From Tillus elongatus (Eukaryota; Arthropoda; Insecta; Coleoptera; Cleridae): a DNA stretch of 64,000 nt. Under the pieces are notes generated by a model that ran no database searches, was not told the DNA's origin, and saw only the letters and a list, made by a program, of their open reading frames with translations. The stretch spans positions 85,307,858-85,371,857 of the forward strand of contig OZ023268.1 of assembly GCA_964006375.1 (NCBI GenBank). Direction: 5' to 3'. Within the stretch, counting starts at the first letter, position 1; every line of letters starts with the position of its first letter. Below are positions 1-10,207 of the stretch, piece by piece. Made by a program: the position numbers and the translations under genes.

Positions 1-11
1 TGTTAGAAGTA

Positions 12-593
12 ATGGGAGGAAAGGAAACGGCAAAGACCCTCAAACAAGCCATTCTTGAAAAAAATGAAAACGCTCAAGTGGTTGTCACGACACACGAAAC
101 CATAATCCACATTACGGATATAGATGCCTCTATCGACGAGACTGAACTAAAGAAGGAGATGGTGAAAAGTGAGCGTATTAACCCGGATTCTTTTAGGGTT
201 GTCTCTATGAGGCCTACCCAAAATGGCAATCAAACAGCCACTGTAGCCATGAGGACGGAATATGCCTCCCGGATAGTGAAAAGAGGGAGAATAAGGATTG
301 GATGGATCAAATGTAGGGCCAGAAAAAGGGTCAACCTGCAAAGGTGCTTTAGATGTCACCATTATGGTCACATAAAAGAAAACTGTAAGGGAGAAGACAG
401 ATCCGAGCTATGCCTAAAATGCCTAAAGGCTGGACATCAGGCTAAGGAGTGTAATAACTTACCTTTCTGCATCTCATGCAAGGAGGAAGGTCATAGAATG
501 GATCAGACAAAGTGTCCTCAATACAGAAGACTAATCAAAGAAAAGACCAGAACACTATCCACTGCGGGTAACATAACTGATTATGTCAATTAG
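12..593 (+). CDS. Gag-like ORF1 protein with three zinc knuckles (5' truncated by window)
   Basis: This is the C-terminal part of the nucleic-acid-binding ORF1 protein of the non-LTR element. Three CCHC knuckles run from about residue 112: CFRCHHYGHIKENC, CLKCLKAGHQAKEC and a longer CISCKEEGHRMDQTKC. The family uses these to bind its own RNA and form the ribonucleoprotein that carries out target-primed reverse transcription. The frame is open to the left window edge with no upstream stop, so the ATG at 12 is only the first visible one and the real protein is longer (ORF1 proteins of this clade are usually several hundred residues). It ends in DYVN and overlaps the ORF2 start by 11 bases, suggesting coupled translation. 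No frame damage is visible. Confidence 0.85.
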   Translation: MGGKETAKTLKQAILEKNENAQVVVTTHETIIHITDIDASIDETELKKEMVKSERINPDSFRVVSMRPTQNGNQTATVAMRTEYASRIVKRGRIRIGWIKCRARKRVNLQRCFRCHHYGHIKENCKGEDRSELCLKCLKAGHQAKECNNLPFCISCKEEGHRMDQTKCPQYRRLIKEKTRTLSTAGNITDYVN

Positions 594-3486
594 CATACTA
601 CAAACAAACCTTGGAAGAGCAAGGGCTGCACACGACGTAGCCTATGCAACAGCTATAGAACGAAACCTGGATATCCTCGTAGTGGGCGAGCCAAATAGAA
701 AAATCGTAGAAAACCAACAATGGATCAAGGACAAAAGAGTAGATGTGGCTATCCTAGTAATAAATAGGGAGGAAGAAGTAGCAGAAGTAAGTCCAGAGGA
801 TGGCTTCATACGGGTCAGGTTGAACGGCTTCCATCTCTATTGCGTATATATCTCCCCGAATATACAATTCGAAGAATACAGAAGGCGAGTAGATGCCATT
901 ATGAATGATGTCAGAAGAAAATCAGGAGAAAAAATAATCATAGGCGATATAAATGCCAAATCCCCCATGTGGGGCTCAGCGTTTCAGGATAAAAGAGGGG
1001 AGTATTGGTCAGACTGGTTAGCCACTCTGAACATAAATGTTTTGAACGATGGAAGGAAAGCGACTTTTGTCAGAGGGCAAACTGAATCCTTCATCGACGT
1101 CACATGTTCCACAGGTAACATACAAAGGGAAATTAGAAATTGGGAGGTGCTGGACGATGAGACTCTTACTGATCATAGATACATCAGTTTTGATATAACA
1201 ATGAAACGAGATAAGCCTAAGGACAAAAGTGTCAAAAGCTGGACCTGCGACTGGGAACTGCTTAAAGAACTGGAAACCTGGAGAATTTCAACCGGCGTGG
1301 AGTCCATCATGGAATTACACCAAGCTATGAGTGAGGTATACAGAGCCAGCGTCACAAAAACCGAAAAACCACGAAAACCTTTCTGGTGGACCGATGAAAT
1401 TGCGATAAAGAGAAGCGAATGCCTCAGACTACGTAGAATAGCTACAAGAGTGGGTAGGAGAATCCCAAGAAGTGACATGGAGGCAGACCAAACTCTCGTT
1501 GCTTACAAAAAATGCAAAAAGGAGCTACAACTCCTAATAAATAAAACAAAAAGACAGCACTGGGATAGCTTATGTAAAGAACTCGAGGATGACATCTGGG
1601 GAAAGGGGTATATGATAGTGACAAAGAGGCTGGTTGGGCATACACCCTTCAGACTGGCTATGGAGCAGAAAATTAAAATAGCAAAGGATTTGTTCCCTAT
1701 GAAAAAAAAGGCCTGGAAAAAACCCTCTCTATCTAATGAAGTTAAACTGTTTACAAGAGAAGAGTTAGAGAATGTATTATCGAAAATGAAGAACAGGAAG
1801 GCACCTGGCCTTGACGGCATCCCAATGGAAGTCATCAAGGTGTTTAGCGAAATTAAGCCAGAGGTGATACTGGATCCACTAAACCGCCTCCTTAGAGAAA
1901 GAAAATTTCCTAAAGAATGGAAAAAAGCTAAATTAATTTTAATACCGAAAGGCAAAATCGAAGAAATGAAATTCAGGCCCATATGCTTATTAAACTCAAT
2001 TAGTAAAGTTTATGAGGGCTTACTAAGAGACAGGCTTGAGAAAGACATAGAAGAAAGAGGAAGCCTCTCAGATCGCCAATTCGGATTCCGTAAAGGCAAA
2101 TCAACCATCCAGGCAGTGGAGAGAGTGGTAGATATAGTTAAAGAACAAACAAACGACAAGTGGGCAGCTCTCGTTACTCTTGATATAAAAAATGCATTTA
2201 ACACGGCGTCATGGGATAAAATAATGCTAAACCTCGAAACAAGAGGTATAGAAAATTATCTGTTAGAGACCATTGATAACTACTTAGAAGATAGATCCCT
2301 GCAGATAGATAAAAATGTCTGCCAGGAAATTACAACGGGTGTGCCACAGGGGTCGGTCCTGGGACCCAGCCTGTGGAATATATTATATGATGGGGTGCTA
2401 AACGTACTAACACCAGAAGGAGTGACCACGCTGGCCTATGCAGATGACCTGGCAGTTATTATCACGGCGAAAACAAAGGAAGAGCTGGAATGGAAAGGAA
2501 ATGAAGCACTACTGCAGATCCACAAATGGCTGAACAACAATGAATTAGAGTTAGCTCCACAGAAAACAGAGGCAGTTATACTTAGAGGAGGAAGAGCAAG
2601 GACCGAAGTCAGATTTATGTGTGGGGGAGTAGAAATAGCACCCAAACAAAGTCTTGTATATTTGGGTATAACCATCGGGGAAAATCTAAACTTTGGACGA
2701 CACATAAAAACAGCAATACAAAAAGCAGAAGAAAAGGTGGCAGCATTGATCAGAATAACGCCAAACGTAAAAGGCCCCGGATCCAAAAAGAGGGAGATGC
2801 TATATAACGTGGTCCAATCAATTCTTTTATATGGATCACCTATCTGGTCCGAACATATGAAAAAAGATACGCATAACAGACAAGCTACAAAAGTCCAACG
2901 TAGAATGTTGCTAAGAGTTACTAGCGCATACCGCACTGTGTCGGCAAGGGCGGTACAGGTGGTCGCAGGAATTGTACCAATCGAGCTTGCCGTGGAAGAG
3001 AGATCGAGGCTATATCACAGAAGAGACGGAAACACACCGAAAACAAAAGCAGAGGAGAGGGCCAGCACTCTTCAAAAATGGCAGGAGATGTGGGATAACA
3101 CAACCCATGTCGCTCAGTGGACCAAGCAGTTAATTCCAGATCTGAAGAAATGGGTGGAATGCAAGCACAGAAGAACAGATTATTTCCTGACGCAAATGCT
3201 CACAGGCCATGGCTCTTTCAGGGAATATCTATGCCGGATAGGAAGAGCAGAAACCGACGCTTGTTTGTACTGCGGGATGGCAGAAACGGTAACACACACC
3301 ATATTTGACTGCGCAAGATGGGAGAACGAGCGAGAAACCCTAAGACAAGGTATGAAGACAGACCTGACCATGTACAACATCCTTGACATCATGATGGAAG
3401 ACTCTGAAAAATGGGAAAAATTCCACAGCTACGTCCGAAATGTCCTAAGAACTAAAGAAGTAGAGGAGAGGCAAAGAGCGGATTGA
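583..3486 (+). CDS. ORF2 polyprotein: APE-type endonuclease and reverse transcriptase, intact
   Basis: A 967-residue frame without stops. An apurinic-like endonuclease occupies about residues 1-205, with the acidic residue in VVGEPN (E36), the GDIN motif (D122) and the catalytic pair in LTDHRYI (D197, H198). The reverse transcriptase follows: APGLDG near 407, FRPICLLNSISK near 462, FGFRKGKST, LDIKNAF, GVPQGSVLGP near 586 and the catalytic YADD at 619-622. A C-terminal CCHC-like knuckle (CLYCG then HTIFDC) starts near residue 894. The endonuclease nicks target DNA and the polymerase copies the element RNA at the nick in the nucleus. Length and layout fit R1-clade proteins of about 1000 residues. 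Every expected catalytic residue I looked for is present, so this may be a functional or recently functional copy. A Jockey/LOA relative is the main alternative. Confidence 0.9.
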   Translation: MSISILQTNLGRARAAHDVAYATAIERNLDILVVGEPNRKIVENQQWIKDKRVDVAILVINREEEVAEVSPEDGFIRVRLNGFHLYCVYISPNIQFEEYRRRVDAIMNDVRRKSGEKIIIGDINAKSPMWGSAFQDKRGEYWSDWLATLNINVLNDGRKATFVRGQTESFIDVTCSTGNIQREIRNWEVLDDETLTDHRYISFDITMKRDKPKDKSVKSWTCDWELLKELETWRISTGVESIMELHQAMSEVYRASVTKTEKPRKPFWWTDEIAIKRSECLRLRRIATRVGRRIPRSDMEADQTLVAYKKCKKELQLLINKTKRQHWDSLCKELEDDIWGKGYMIVTKRLVGHTPFRLAMEQKIKIAKDLFPMKKKAWKKPSLSNEVKLFTREELENVLSKMKNRKAPGLDGIPMEVIKVFSEIKPEVILDPLNRLLRERKFPKEWKKAKLILIPKGKIEEMKFRPICLLNSISKVYEGLLRDRLEKDIEERGSLSDRQFGFRKGKSTIQAVERVVDIVKEQTNDKWAALVTLDIKNAFNTASWDKIMLNLETRGIENYLLETIDNYLEDRSLQIDKNVCQEITTGVPQGSVLGPSLWNILYDGVLNVLTPEGVTTLAYADDLAVIITAKTKEELEWKGNEALLQIHKWLNNNELELAPQKTEAVILRGGRARTEVRFMCGGVEIAPKQSLVYLGITIGENLNFGRHIKTAIQKAEEKVAALIRITPNVKGPGSKKREMLYNVVQSILLYGSPIWSEHMKKDTHNRQATKVQRRMLLRVTSAYRTVSARAVQVVAGIVPIELAVEERSRLYHRRDGNTPKTKAEERASTLQKWQEMWDNTTHVAQWTKQLIPDLKKWVECKHRRTDYFLTQMLTGHGSFREYLCRIGRAETDACLYCGMAETVTHTIFDCARWENERETLRQGMKTDLTMYNILDIMMEDSEKWEKFHSYVRNVLRTKEVEERQRAD

Positions 3487-3687
3487 AAAGAGACAAATTC
3501 TAAAGACAGCCTACCTACTGATGATTTACGAAAAGTGGTTCCAGTAGGTATGGTGAAGAAATGAGGTGAGGTTTGGTGGGTAGGCAGAGGTTTGCACCTA
3601 TAGTACTCTGAGTCCCACACTCTCTGTCGCGATGGAGGTCGAGCGCAGAGGTAAGAACATGAGTTTCCTCACCCGGCAAAAAAAAAA
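3487..3687 (+). other. 3' UTR and poly-A of the R1-like element
   Basis: About 190 noncoding bases follow the ORF2 stop and end in CACCCGGC plus ten A (3678-3687). The poly-A touches the GATATA array directly, marking the 3' insertion junction. Confidence 0.75.
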
Positions 3688-3984
3688 GATATAGATATAG
3701 ATATAGATATAGATATAGATATAGATATAGATATAGATATAGATATAGATATAGATATAGATATAGATATAGATATAGATATAGATATAGATATAGATAT
3801 AGATATAGATATAGATATAGATATAGATATAGATATAGATATAGATATAGATATAGATATAGATATAGATATAGATATAGATATAGATATAGATATAGAT
3901 ATAGATATAGATATAGATATAGATATAGATATAGATATAGATATAGATATAGATATAGATATAGATATAGATATAGATATAGAT
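3688..3984. repeat. (GATATA)n array, about 50 perfect units
   Basis: 297 bases of uninterrupted 6-bp units start at the last base of the retrotransposon poly-A. No substitution is visible across the array, so it is young or actively homogenised. It is either a microsatellite target of the element or a tail made by slippage. Confidence 0.97.
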
Positions 3985-4803
3985 TTTATTCCATTTGACT
4001 ATTTGACATTATATAGTTCACTGCCATTTAATCATAGTACATACTATTAAAATACCTATTATAATAAAATCGCTAAAGAGAAAGGATGTGTAAACACCTA
4101 AGAAACTCGAGCACATAAATTCCTGTGTGCAAGGATCTGGCCGGTAAGGAAAGCTAAAATGTATGATTACCAAGGCGAGTTTCAATGTAGATATATACAT
4201 ATAATTTTTGTAAAATTATATAGATCATTTCTATAAAAATTAATTATGATATCACACTCGCTACACTTGATTTTTTTCTAATAACGCCAGAAGCATTCCA
4301 GAAGTACTTGTTTACAAAGATAGGTCTTTATTTAATTCTTGAGAATATAAGTTCCAAGAACAGTTGTTATAGTGGCCCTTTTTTATGAGCAATTATTTCA
4401 GAAAACAAGAATCAGTTGCAAACACGCAATAATGGTTGCTATCGCCATAAGTAGGTACTTAATCTGAATAGAGGAATTTATAGTATTTAGGTTTAATTTG
4501 CAATGGCAATTAAGAGAAACCGATGCACTATAGGTAAAACTATGGGGCTGTGTGTAATAGTAAATAGCAAATGGTAAGTAACCAATACAAAAAAGTGAAG
4601 CCTGTCGTCTGTCGTCAGTCCAGTATTTGTCAACTTATTTAAGAATACCACATTTGGTATTGTTAATTTGCATCATTGTACTACATGTTTCCACTAGAGT
4701 GCCTAGAGTATATTGGTAATAAAGAACACTAAAAATACTAAATAGAGACGTAGAGACTATTTCTCTGGCTTCACAAATGTTCGTTTTCTTTTACTTTTCT
4801 TAC
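3985..4803. other. Noncoding AT-rich stretch
   Basis: No coding trace, RNA gene or obvious repeat boundary is visible between the GATATA array and the next element. Confidence 0.5.
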
Positions 4804-4811
4804 GATCATTG

Positions 4812-4833
4812 TACAGAACACTCCCTATAGAAG
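4812..4833 (+). repeat. Left terminal inverted repeat of the P-like element
   Basis: 22 bp matching the reverse complement of 6435-6456 with mismatches at the first base and at one internal T/C. Confidence 0.8.
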
Positions 4834-5356
4834 TTTCACCTAAATGGAGCTAACCTGGACTTTATTAGGGCTCTAGTTCGGAGATCGCATATAGTAGATG
4901 TCGCTAGTAGTGCTACAATTCTACTGAACAAGCTGTTCAGTGCGCCATTTTATCATACATTCAAAATTCAAATGTTTTGAATGCAAAAAGTTTTTGTTCA
5001 CTTCTAGTTCTTTCATTGTATAATTATAATACAAGTTTGTTGCTAAACGTTTCTTTTAATTAAGTTTTACCTATATTAACTTTTAATGGATACTTTACAG
5101 TGTTTCATTGTTCGTCGGTTTTGTGTTTTAGAGGTGCGTTTTTTTTTTGTGAATTAAAATATGATCGTTATCATAAGCTTTGTGTTTAAACAATCATGTA
5201 ATTTCAATTCTTTTTTCAGTTTTCTTATCAAAAAAGCAAGGTGGTTTCATAGTTCAAGGTGTTTTGGTGAAACATAATTACAACTGTATTAGTTTTCAGG
5301 CAAGTTTAGAACGTTTTAGTAGTTCATAGGTTATAAGTAAATAACGTTTTCTTACA

Positions 5357-5648
5357 GAAGCTTTGTGGATATAAATATGATACCAACCAAGAAAAAGATT
5401 TATTGTTAATTGTGTTCCGGGGTGCCTGGAATTATTTAAAAGACATCGTTTTTCGTTGAAATCATCTGAAGACCATTTTGATGACTGGGTGAAAGCTGTA
5501 CAAAACCCAAAGATGCTTGGTTTATATTCACAAGCCATTTAGGATAGATTTTATATTTGTGATCGTCATTTCGTTGATGAGGATAAAGTACCTGAAATGA
5601 GAAGAGGCCTGAAAAGAACTGATGATCCCATATTACATCTTCCTTTGA
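5357..5648 (+). pseudogene. Broken THAP-domain exon (P-transposase N-terminus type)
   Basis: The C2CH zinc-finger pattern of a THAP domain can be read from 5411: CVPGC, then FSLKSSEDHFDDW, then YICDRHFVDED, that is C-x3-C, the conserved Trp and C-x2-H at family spacing. The exon is framed by an acceptor-like TTTTCTTACAG ending at 5356 and a strong donor GTAAGT at 5649. Two lesions are visible: a frameshift near 5404-5410 separates a start at 5377 (MIPTKKK) from the domain, and an in-frame TAG sits at 5540-5542. THAP domains bind element ends in P transposases and serve as DNA readers in host proteins. Position inside inverted ends favours the transposon. No downstream transposase exons were found. 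Confidence 0.75.
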
Positions 5649-6434
5649 GTAAGTATTTATATATTTTAAAGTGCAAATAAAAATTTCTATTTCTATTTAT
5701 ACAACATCTCAGAAATAAACAATGGATCGGGTGGATTCGGAAGGCGACCAGAAAGCCTGATAGTGTACACTGTTGTCAGATGAATATTACCAAGTGTCAT
5801 TTTAAATAAAGAAGGAAATTAAAGGGTGCACAAATGTTTTTATAATAAATGACAATATATCCTAAAAAAGGAAAAACCAACCTTGCCATACATTGTGGTC
5901 ATGTGAGCATATAAATGTAATAATGTACAAGCACCAGACTGCTGTAGTATACTTACCTATCGATAAGGAATGGCAATATATACTTAATCTTACTTTCAGA
6001 ATTAAAATGGTTTTTAAATAAATGTAATAGGAATACTGTTCTAGGTTTCTAAATAAATGTAATAGTAATACTGTTCTAATAAAACACAAGTGTATTTTAT
6101 GTTGTTTGATTTTCCATTAATCATATCGATAGTAAAAACTGAAGCTGCAAGTGTTAGAAGGTCTAAATTGCCAATTATTTTTTCCTATGATTGCAAAGCT
6201 TAAAACAGGCATATGTGTGTTATTAAAACATAACTTGTTTTGCTTTCACTATAAAAATCATAAAAAAAATATTTGGCTAATTTAACCTCTTTACTGGCAG
6301 TGGCATAAAATTAAATAAAATTTATTTGGATTTGCTAAATGAAAATGAAATTAAATTTCCCGCGTGTGACTAAAATTCATCGCATCCGCCAGAGGCACTG
6401 CAATATTGTTCAAAACGTCAGCATTGGCGTTTCC

Positions 6435-6456
6435 CTTCTATAGGGGGTGTTCTGTG
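6435..6456 (-). repeat. Right terminal inverted repeat of the P-like element
   Basis: Reverse complement of the left end; followed directly by the second GATCATTG copy. Confidence 0.8.
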
Positions 6457-6754
6457 GATCATTGACAGCATCATCAGACACGAAAATTGCATTGGTTTCA
6501 CGTATTCATGGCAACTGCAAATAAAAATTATTTGCTACGTTATGATATTTAAAATAAAATAACTAAACAATAACATCAATAAATCAAACTCTATACAACG
6601 AAAATATTGACAAAAATCAGTCTTATGTCTTATTACAACTTTTTAATATAGTTACACGTGTTTTATTTCAGGTATTTAATTAGAAAGAAGAACTTCCAAA
6701 AAAGAGGAATTCATTAGATTAGTTTTCTCATTTAAAACAAGGGAGCTATTACTT

Positions 6755-7190
6755 CTAGAGCTTCAATAAGTCAAGTTTGCGCTTGTCATTATAAAAATGT
6801 AGTGGCTCTATGCGGTTATTTACTGTGAGTCTATGTTCAGTATCTACAATATGTTTTGCAAATGGATATTTGTCAGCGTGGTTAAGTATAGAAATATGTT
6901 CCTTGTATTTGGTTTTAAAATTTGTAGACGTTTGACCGATGTAGATTGCACTACAGTGTGTACAAGCTAATTTATAAACTCCCGCTTTTGTCAAGACACA
7001 TTATTTTTCTTTAGCGTTAAATAACAATTCAAGTATCGTGTTGTAAGATTTAAAAGCTTTCTTTGTATTTGTACAGGTATTTAATTTTTTTTTATGTTTC
7101 CTGAAATGGTTCCAAAATAAGTCATCGAAACATTTTGTTATCTTTTGTGTCTCTAATATTTGGATGTATTAAATGAAGCGCTAATTTGTA
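6755..7190 (-). pseudogene. Penelope-like element relic with GIY-YIG endonuclease
   Basis: On the minus strand, 6994-6755 encodes a GIY-YIG-type domain: GVYKLACTHC, then AIYIGQTSTNF and a KYKEH segment, the order and spacing found in Penelope-like retroelements. Upstream, to about 7190, traces of the preceding linker can be read (NTCTNTKKAFKSYN and LELLFNAK) with stops and shifts, including a stop just before CVLTKAG. In the family this C-terminal endonuclease nicks DNA for integration. The reverse transcriptase is missing, so this is a 3' fragment ending in DLLKL. Module B sequence starts at its upstream edge. Confidence 0.75.
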
Positions 7191-7577
7191 TTCTTTTCCC
7201 TCTATCATTAGCAAATTTTTGTTACAAAAAAATCGCTAATAGAGAGGTATCGATGGTAAGACATTGCAAACATTTTTTCAACTGAGCGTGAATTTGGACC
7301 CTTGGATAGCATTTAGGCTGTGAGCCCTCGTGGTGTGTTGTTGAAATAAGAAAATAAAAAATAAAAATAAATAAATTTAAAAAAAAATCCAAAAAGAAAA
7401 TCGTATCTCTCAAAAAATAACAAAGTGATTTTGATGAAGTGTGGTTGATATATTTCCCTCGTATATACCTTACTACATACTAAAATTCAAATTTCTGGGT
7501 TTGTAGAAAAATTAGTTATACAAATTTGAAACATTTAATAAAAATTCGCTACCGTAATGCACTTGCTGCGTCCCGAA
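7191..7577 (+). repeat. Composite of modules B, A-like and C, with an embedded LINE 3' tail
   Basis: It begins with a module B hairpin end near 7200 and B core to about 7300, and ends with inverted module C (GCACTTGCTGCGTCC, 7559-7576). Between them, 7305-7385 matches the 3' UTR of the LINE at 35967-36369 (GCCCTCGTGGTGTGTTGTT plus an A-rich AAATAAA tail), so a truncated LINE end sits in the repeat. Confidence 0.6.
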
Positions 7578-7811
7578 ATTTTTTGTCTATTACTTTAACA
7601 GAGTAGACATTATTAAATGCTATTTGATTAATTATTGAAATCTCTTTTTCAAAATTGGTGTTGGGCATAGGAATTGAAAATGCACAATGTATCACTGAAT
7701 GATTAGTCTGTGACAGCTTTTGTGAAAAAGAGTGAAATGTATCGTATGGTATGGGTTGTGTCTATATAAGTACTGTAAGTTAAAAACTCTTTCTAATGGG
7801 TAAATCTAAAG

Positions 7812-7815
<4 letters not shown>

Positions 7816-7889
<74 letters not shown>
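7816..7889. repeat. (TA)n tract
   Basis: About 37 TA units. Confidence 0.98.
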
Positions 7890-7890
<1 letters not shown>

Positions 7891-7920
7891 CGCGGCCAAC
7901 TGTATACTATACTATATACA

Positions 7921-8195
7921 CGGAGGAAGAATAAGGACATCTCCGCAAGGAGACAACCGCATACACGTGTTTCAAGCTTATTAACTCTCGTCAGCGTGGT
8001 ATAGCCGTAATATAGCCAAATGAAGATGGGAACACGTTGGATGAAGGAACAAAACACACGGAGTGACAACAGTACAACAGGCAACCAGTGCACATTTGCA
8101 GCTTCACTTGGCTATACCGCCCGATAAGAGCTAATAAGCTTGAAACCCATGTATGCGGTTGTCTTCCTGCGACGATGTCCTTAACCTTTCTCCTT
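7921..8195. mobile_element. MITE with 86-bp inverted arms
   Basis: 7921-8006 and 8110-8195 are imperfect inverted copies, sharing for example GACAACCGCATACA and TTTCAAGCTTATTA. No coding sequence lies in the 103-bp centre. Flanking DNA is TATATA, so a TA target duplication is likely but cannot be resolved. Confidence 0.8.
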
Positions 8196-8206
8196 ATATA
8201 TATATA

Positions 8207-8646
8207 CAGGCTGTTTCAAAAAACATGCACCATCGCTCGTGGAGCAATTCCTTACTAAAAAATAAGAAAAAAAGTTACTGTGCACATGGGCCCGGAAACG
8301 CATAGTTTCCAATATACAGGGAGTTGAATTTTTTTTTTTAATTTTTTATAAATAATTTCAAAACCACTGGATTGATTTTAATGAAACTTGTAACTTAAAA
8401 GTGTATTATGAAAGTGCATATTTTCAAGTGAGAATCTGCTTACAACTGTGTCAGTGGCGTGCGTACGGGGCAACTGTAAAAATTCATTTGGGGAAAAATA
8501 TGTGCGCCACTGTCTTTTTCCAATTTTGATACATCAGTTATGAAGCTTATTAGATAAGCCACAAAAGCTGCCTCTTGGTATTTTTTCGTTCAGGGTATCC
8601 CTTAGGAGATATGATTAATTTTATAAAAAGGGGCAAAGTACCGATT
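8207..8646 (+). repeat. Left long terminal inverted repeat
   Basis: Matches the reverse complement of 10208-10652 with few differences; ends at ...AAAGTACCGATT. Confidence 0.9.
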
Positions 8647-8975
8647 AGTCGCCGTAATAATAATATTAATAATAATAATATATGTTTACTACAACCATAA
8701 GAATATGAAAAACAAAACATACAGTAAACATTACAGCAATAAACGTGCAAATAACTAACCTACGTAAAGCTTATTGGTGATAAACATTGAAATGAATATT
8801 ACAAACATTGATAAAAAATGATAAATAAAAAATAAAAATAAAAAATGGAAAAAGTAATCGTAAAGACACCATGATTTTTCCAAACTCTTGTTTTTTGTAC
8901 ATTACTCAATTGACTTTAATAACAAAGCTAAAGAAAATGTTGAAAGTGACCACCATTAGCGTCGTTATAATTATT

Positions 8976-10005
8976 TTACCTTCTGCGCAAAGATCTTCTT
9001 ACTCTTCTGCAAATATTTTGATCTTCTCTAATGCTGTCAAATGCATATTCTATTCTTCCCAACAATTCTTCTCATGTATTTACTGGTGTGTTATACACTA
9101 TTTCTTTTAAATGACCCCACAAATAAAAATCGAGAGGATTCAGGTCCGAAGATCGAGGTGGCCATGACACCGGACCTCCACGACCAATCCATCGGTGACC
9201 GTATGTGTTGGCTAAATATGTTCTTACAACTGCTGCAAAATGTGCGGGCGCACCATCATGCTGGAACCACATTGTACCATTTCTCATAAAAAGCGGTAGT
9301 AACAACGGCAAATCATTTTGTAAAAAGTTTAAATATGATTCATGGTCAAGACGATTCGGTAGAACAACAGGACCAATTATGTGATTTTCAATAATAGCAG
9401 CCCAAATATTGATGGAAAATTGATACTGAGAATTTGCAACTCTTAGAGAGTGTGGGTTTTCATCGGCACATGTATGTAAATTGTGAAAATTTACGATACC
9501 TTTTCGCGTAAATGACGCCTCATCAGTAAATAGTACACGTTTAGAAAAATGTTGGTCGTGCCTAAGTTTGTTTAAGAACCACTGACAAAACATTACCCTT
9601 GGTTGAAAGTCTCTAGGTAGAAGTTCCTGGACACGTGTAAAATGATAGGGATATAAACTTTGATCCTTCAGAGTTCTGTGAACTGATGATGCTGAAATAT
9701 TACCCAGTTCGGTGGCAATAATTCTCGTACTTGTACTAGGATCACGTTCAACTCTATTTAATATTGCCTCCAACTCGTACAGTTCGGCGGTATCTTCTGC
9801 GTCCAGAGTCAGCTTTTAAAGGTTTTAAAGAACCAGTTTCTCTCAAATGTCTTAAAATACGTGGGAAAATATTTTTGTCAGGAATTCTTCTTTGCGGATA
9901 AGTTTCCTGATAAACTCGCACAGCTTGTCTAGCATTTTGATTTGTTTGTCCATAAATTAACAACATATCAGTCAAATCCGCTGAAGTGTACTTAATGAAA
10001 ACCAT
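8976..10005 (-). pseudogene. Mariner-like (DD41D-spaced) transposase, two lesions
   Basis: About 343 residues if read through, a normal mariner length. The start MVFIKYTSADL (10005) leads a DUF4817-like helix-turn-helix region (YGQTNQNARQAVR, RRIPDK), followed by DPSTSTRIIATELG. Catalytic motifs are FTDEASF, WFQHDGAPAHF and DLNPLDFYLWGHLK; 41 residues lie between the second Asp and the Asp of NPLD. Lesions: a one-base shift near 9775-9800 between GRRR and ELYELEAIL, and a TGA at 9072-9074 inside NTPVNT, after which EELLGRIEYAF continues to a natural stop at 8976-8978. The enzyme would cut and rejoin at TA. All three acidic positions survive, so the copy is young but inactive as read. Confidence 0.88.
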
Positions 10006-10207
10006 CTTGAGAGGAGGAAATAATATTAATGAGCAGCTCAGTATCAACAAATAACTAAAAACGAAAATACTGCACCGTATCAAAATTTAAAGTAGTACGA
10101 AAACTCTTTTGACGCCTACAAAGCACTTCAAAATTGTAGAATTTAGAGAACTGTCAAAAATTATAGTTTCATGGCACTTTACGATTACTGTTTTCATTAC
10201 TCCAACG

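Larger units (their letters stand above)
1..3687 (+). mobile_element. R1-clade-like non-LTR retrotransposon, 3' part
   Basis: Two overlapping frames (gag-like ORF1, then endonuclease plus reverse transcriptase), a short 3' UTR and a ten-base poly-A define a two-ORF non-LTR element. The 5' end lies outside the window. The frames overlap by 11 bases (ATGTCAATTAG), the ORF2 start sitting inside the ORF1 end, as in the R1 clade. There is no RNase H domain. Both frames are unbroken, so the copy is probably young. Clade assignment is by motif and is fairly secure at superfamily level. Confidence 0.85.
4812..6456 (+). mobile_element. P-superfamily-like DNA element, non-autonomous, with THAP exon
   Basis: The two ends are inverted copies: ACAGAACACTCCCTATAGAA on the left and TTCTATAGGGGGTGTTCTGT on the right, 22 bp with two mismatches. 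They are flanked by the perfect 8-bp direct repeat GATCATTG (4804-4811 and 6457-6464). Inside lies a THAP exon with flanking splice signals. Eight-bp duplications, short inverted ends and a THAP DNA-binding domain are the hallmarks of the P superfamily. At 1645 bp, with no GTPase-like or catalytic region visible, it is an internally deleted copy. A hAT element also makes 8-bp duplications, but a THAP exon argues for P. Confidence 0.75.

Noticed and set aside
1173..1982. Minus-strand frames across the R1-like ORF2
   Set aside because: They are shadows of the 967-residue plus-strand frame and match nothing recognisable.
3688..3984. Telomeric repeat
   Set aside because: GATATA is not the insect TTAGG-type telomere unit and there is no other subterminal evidence.
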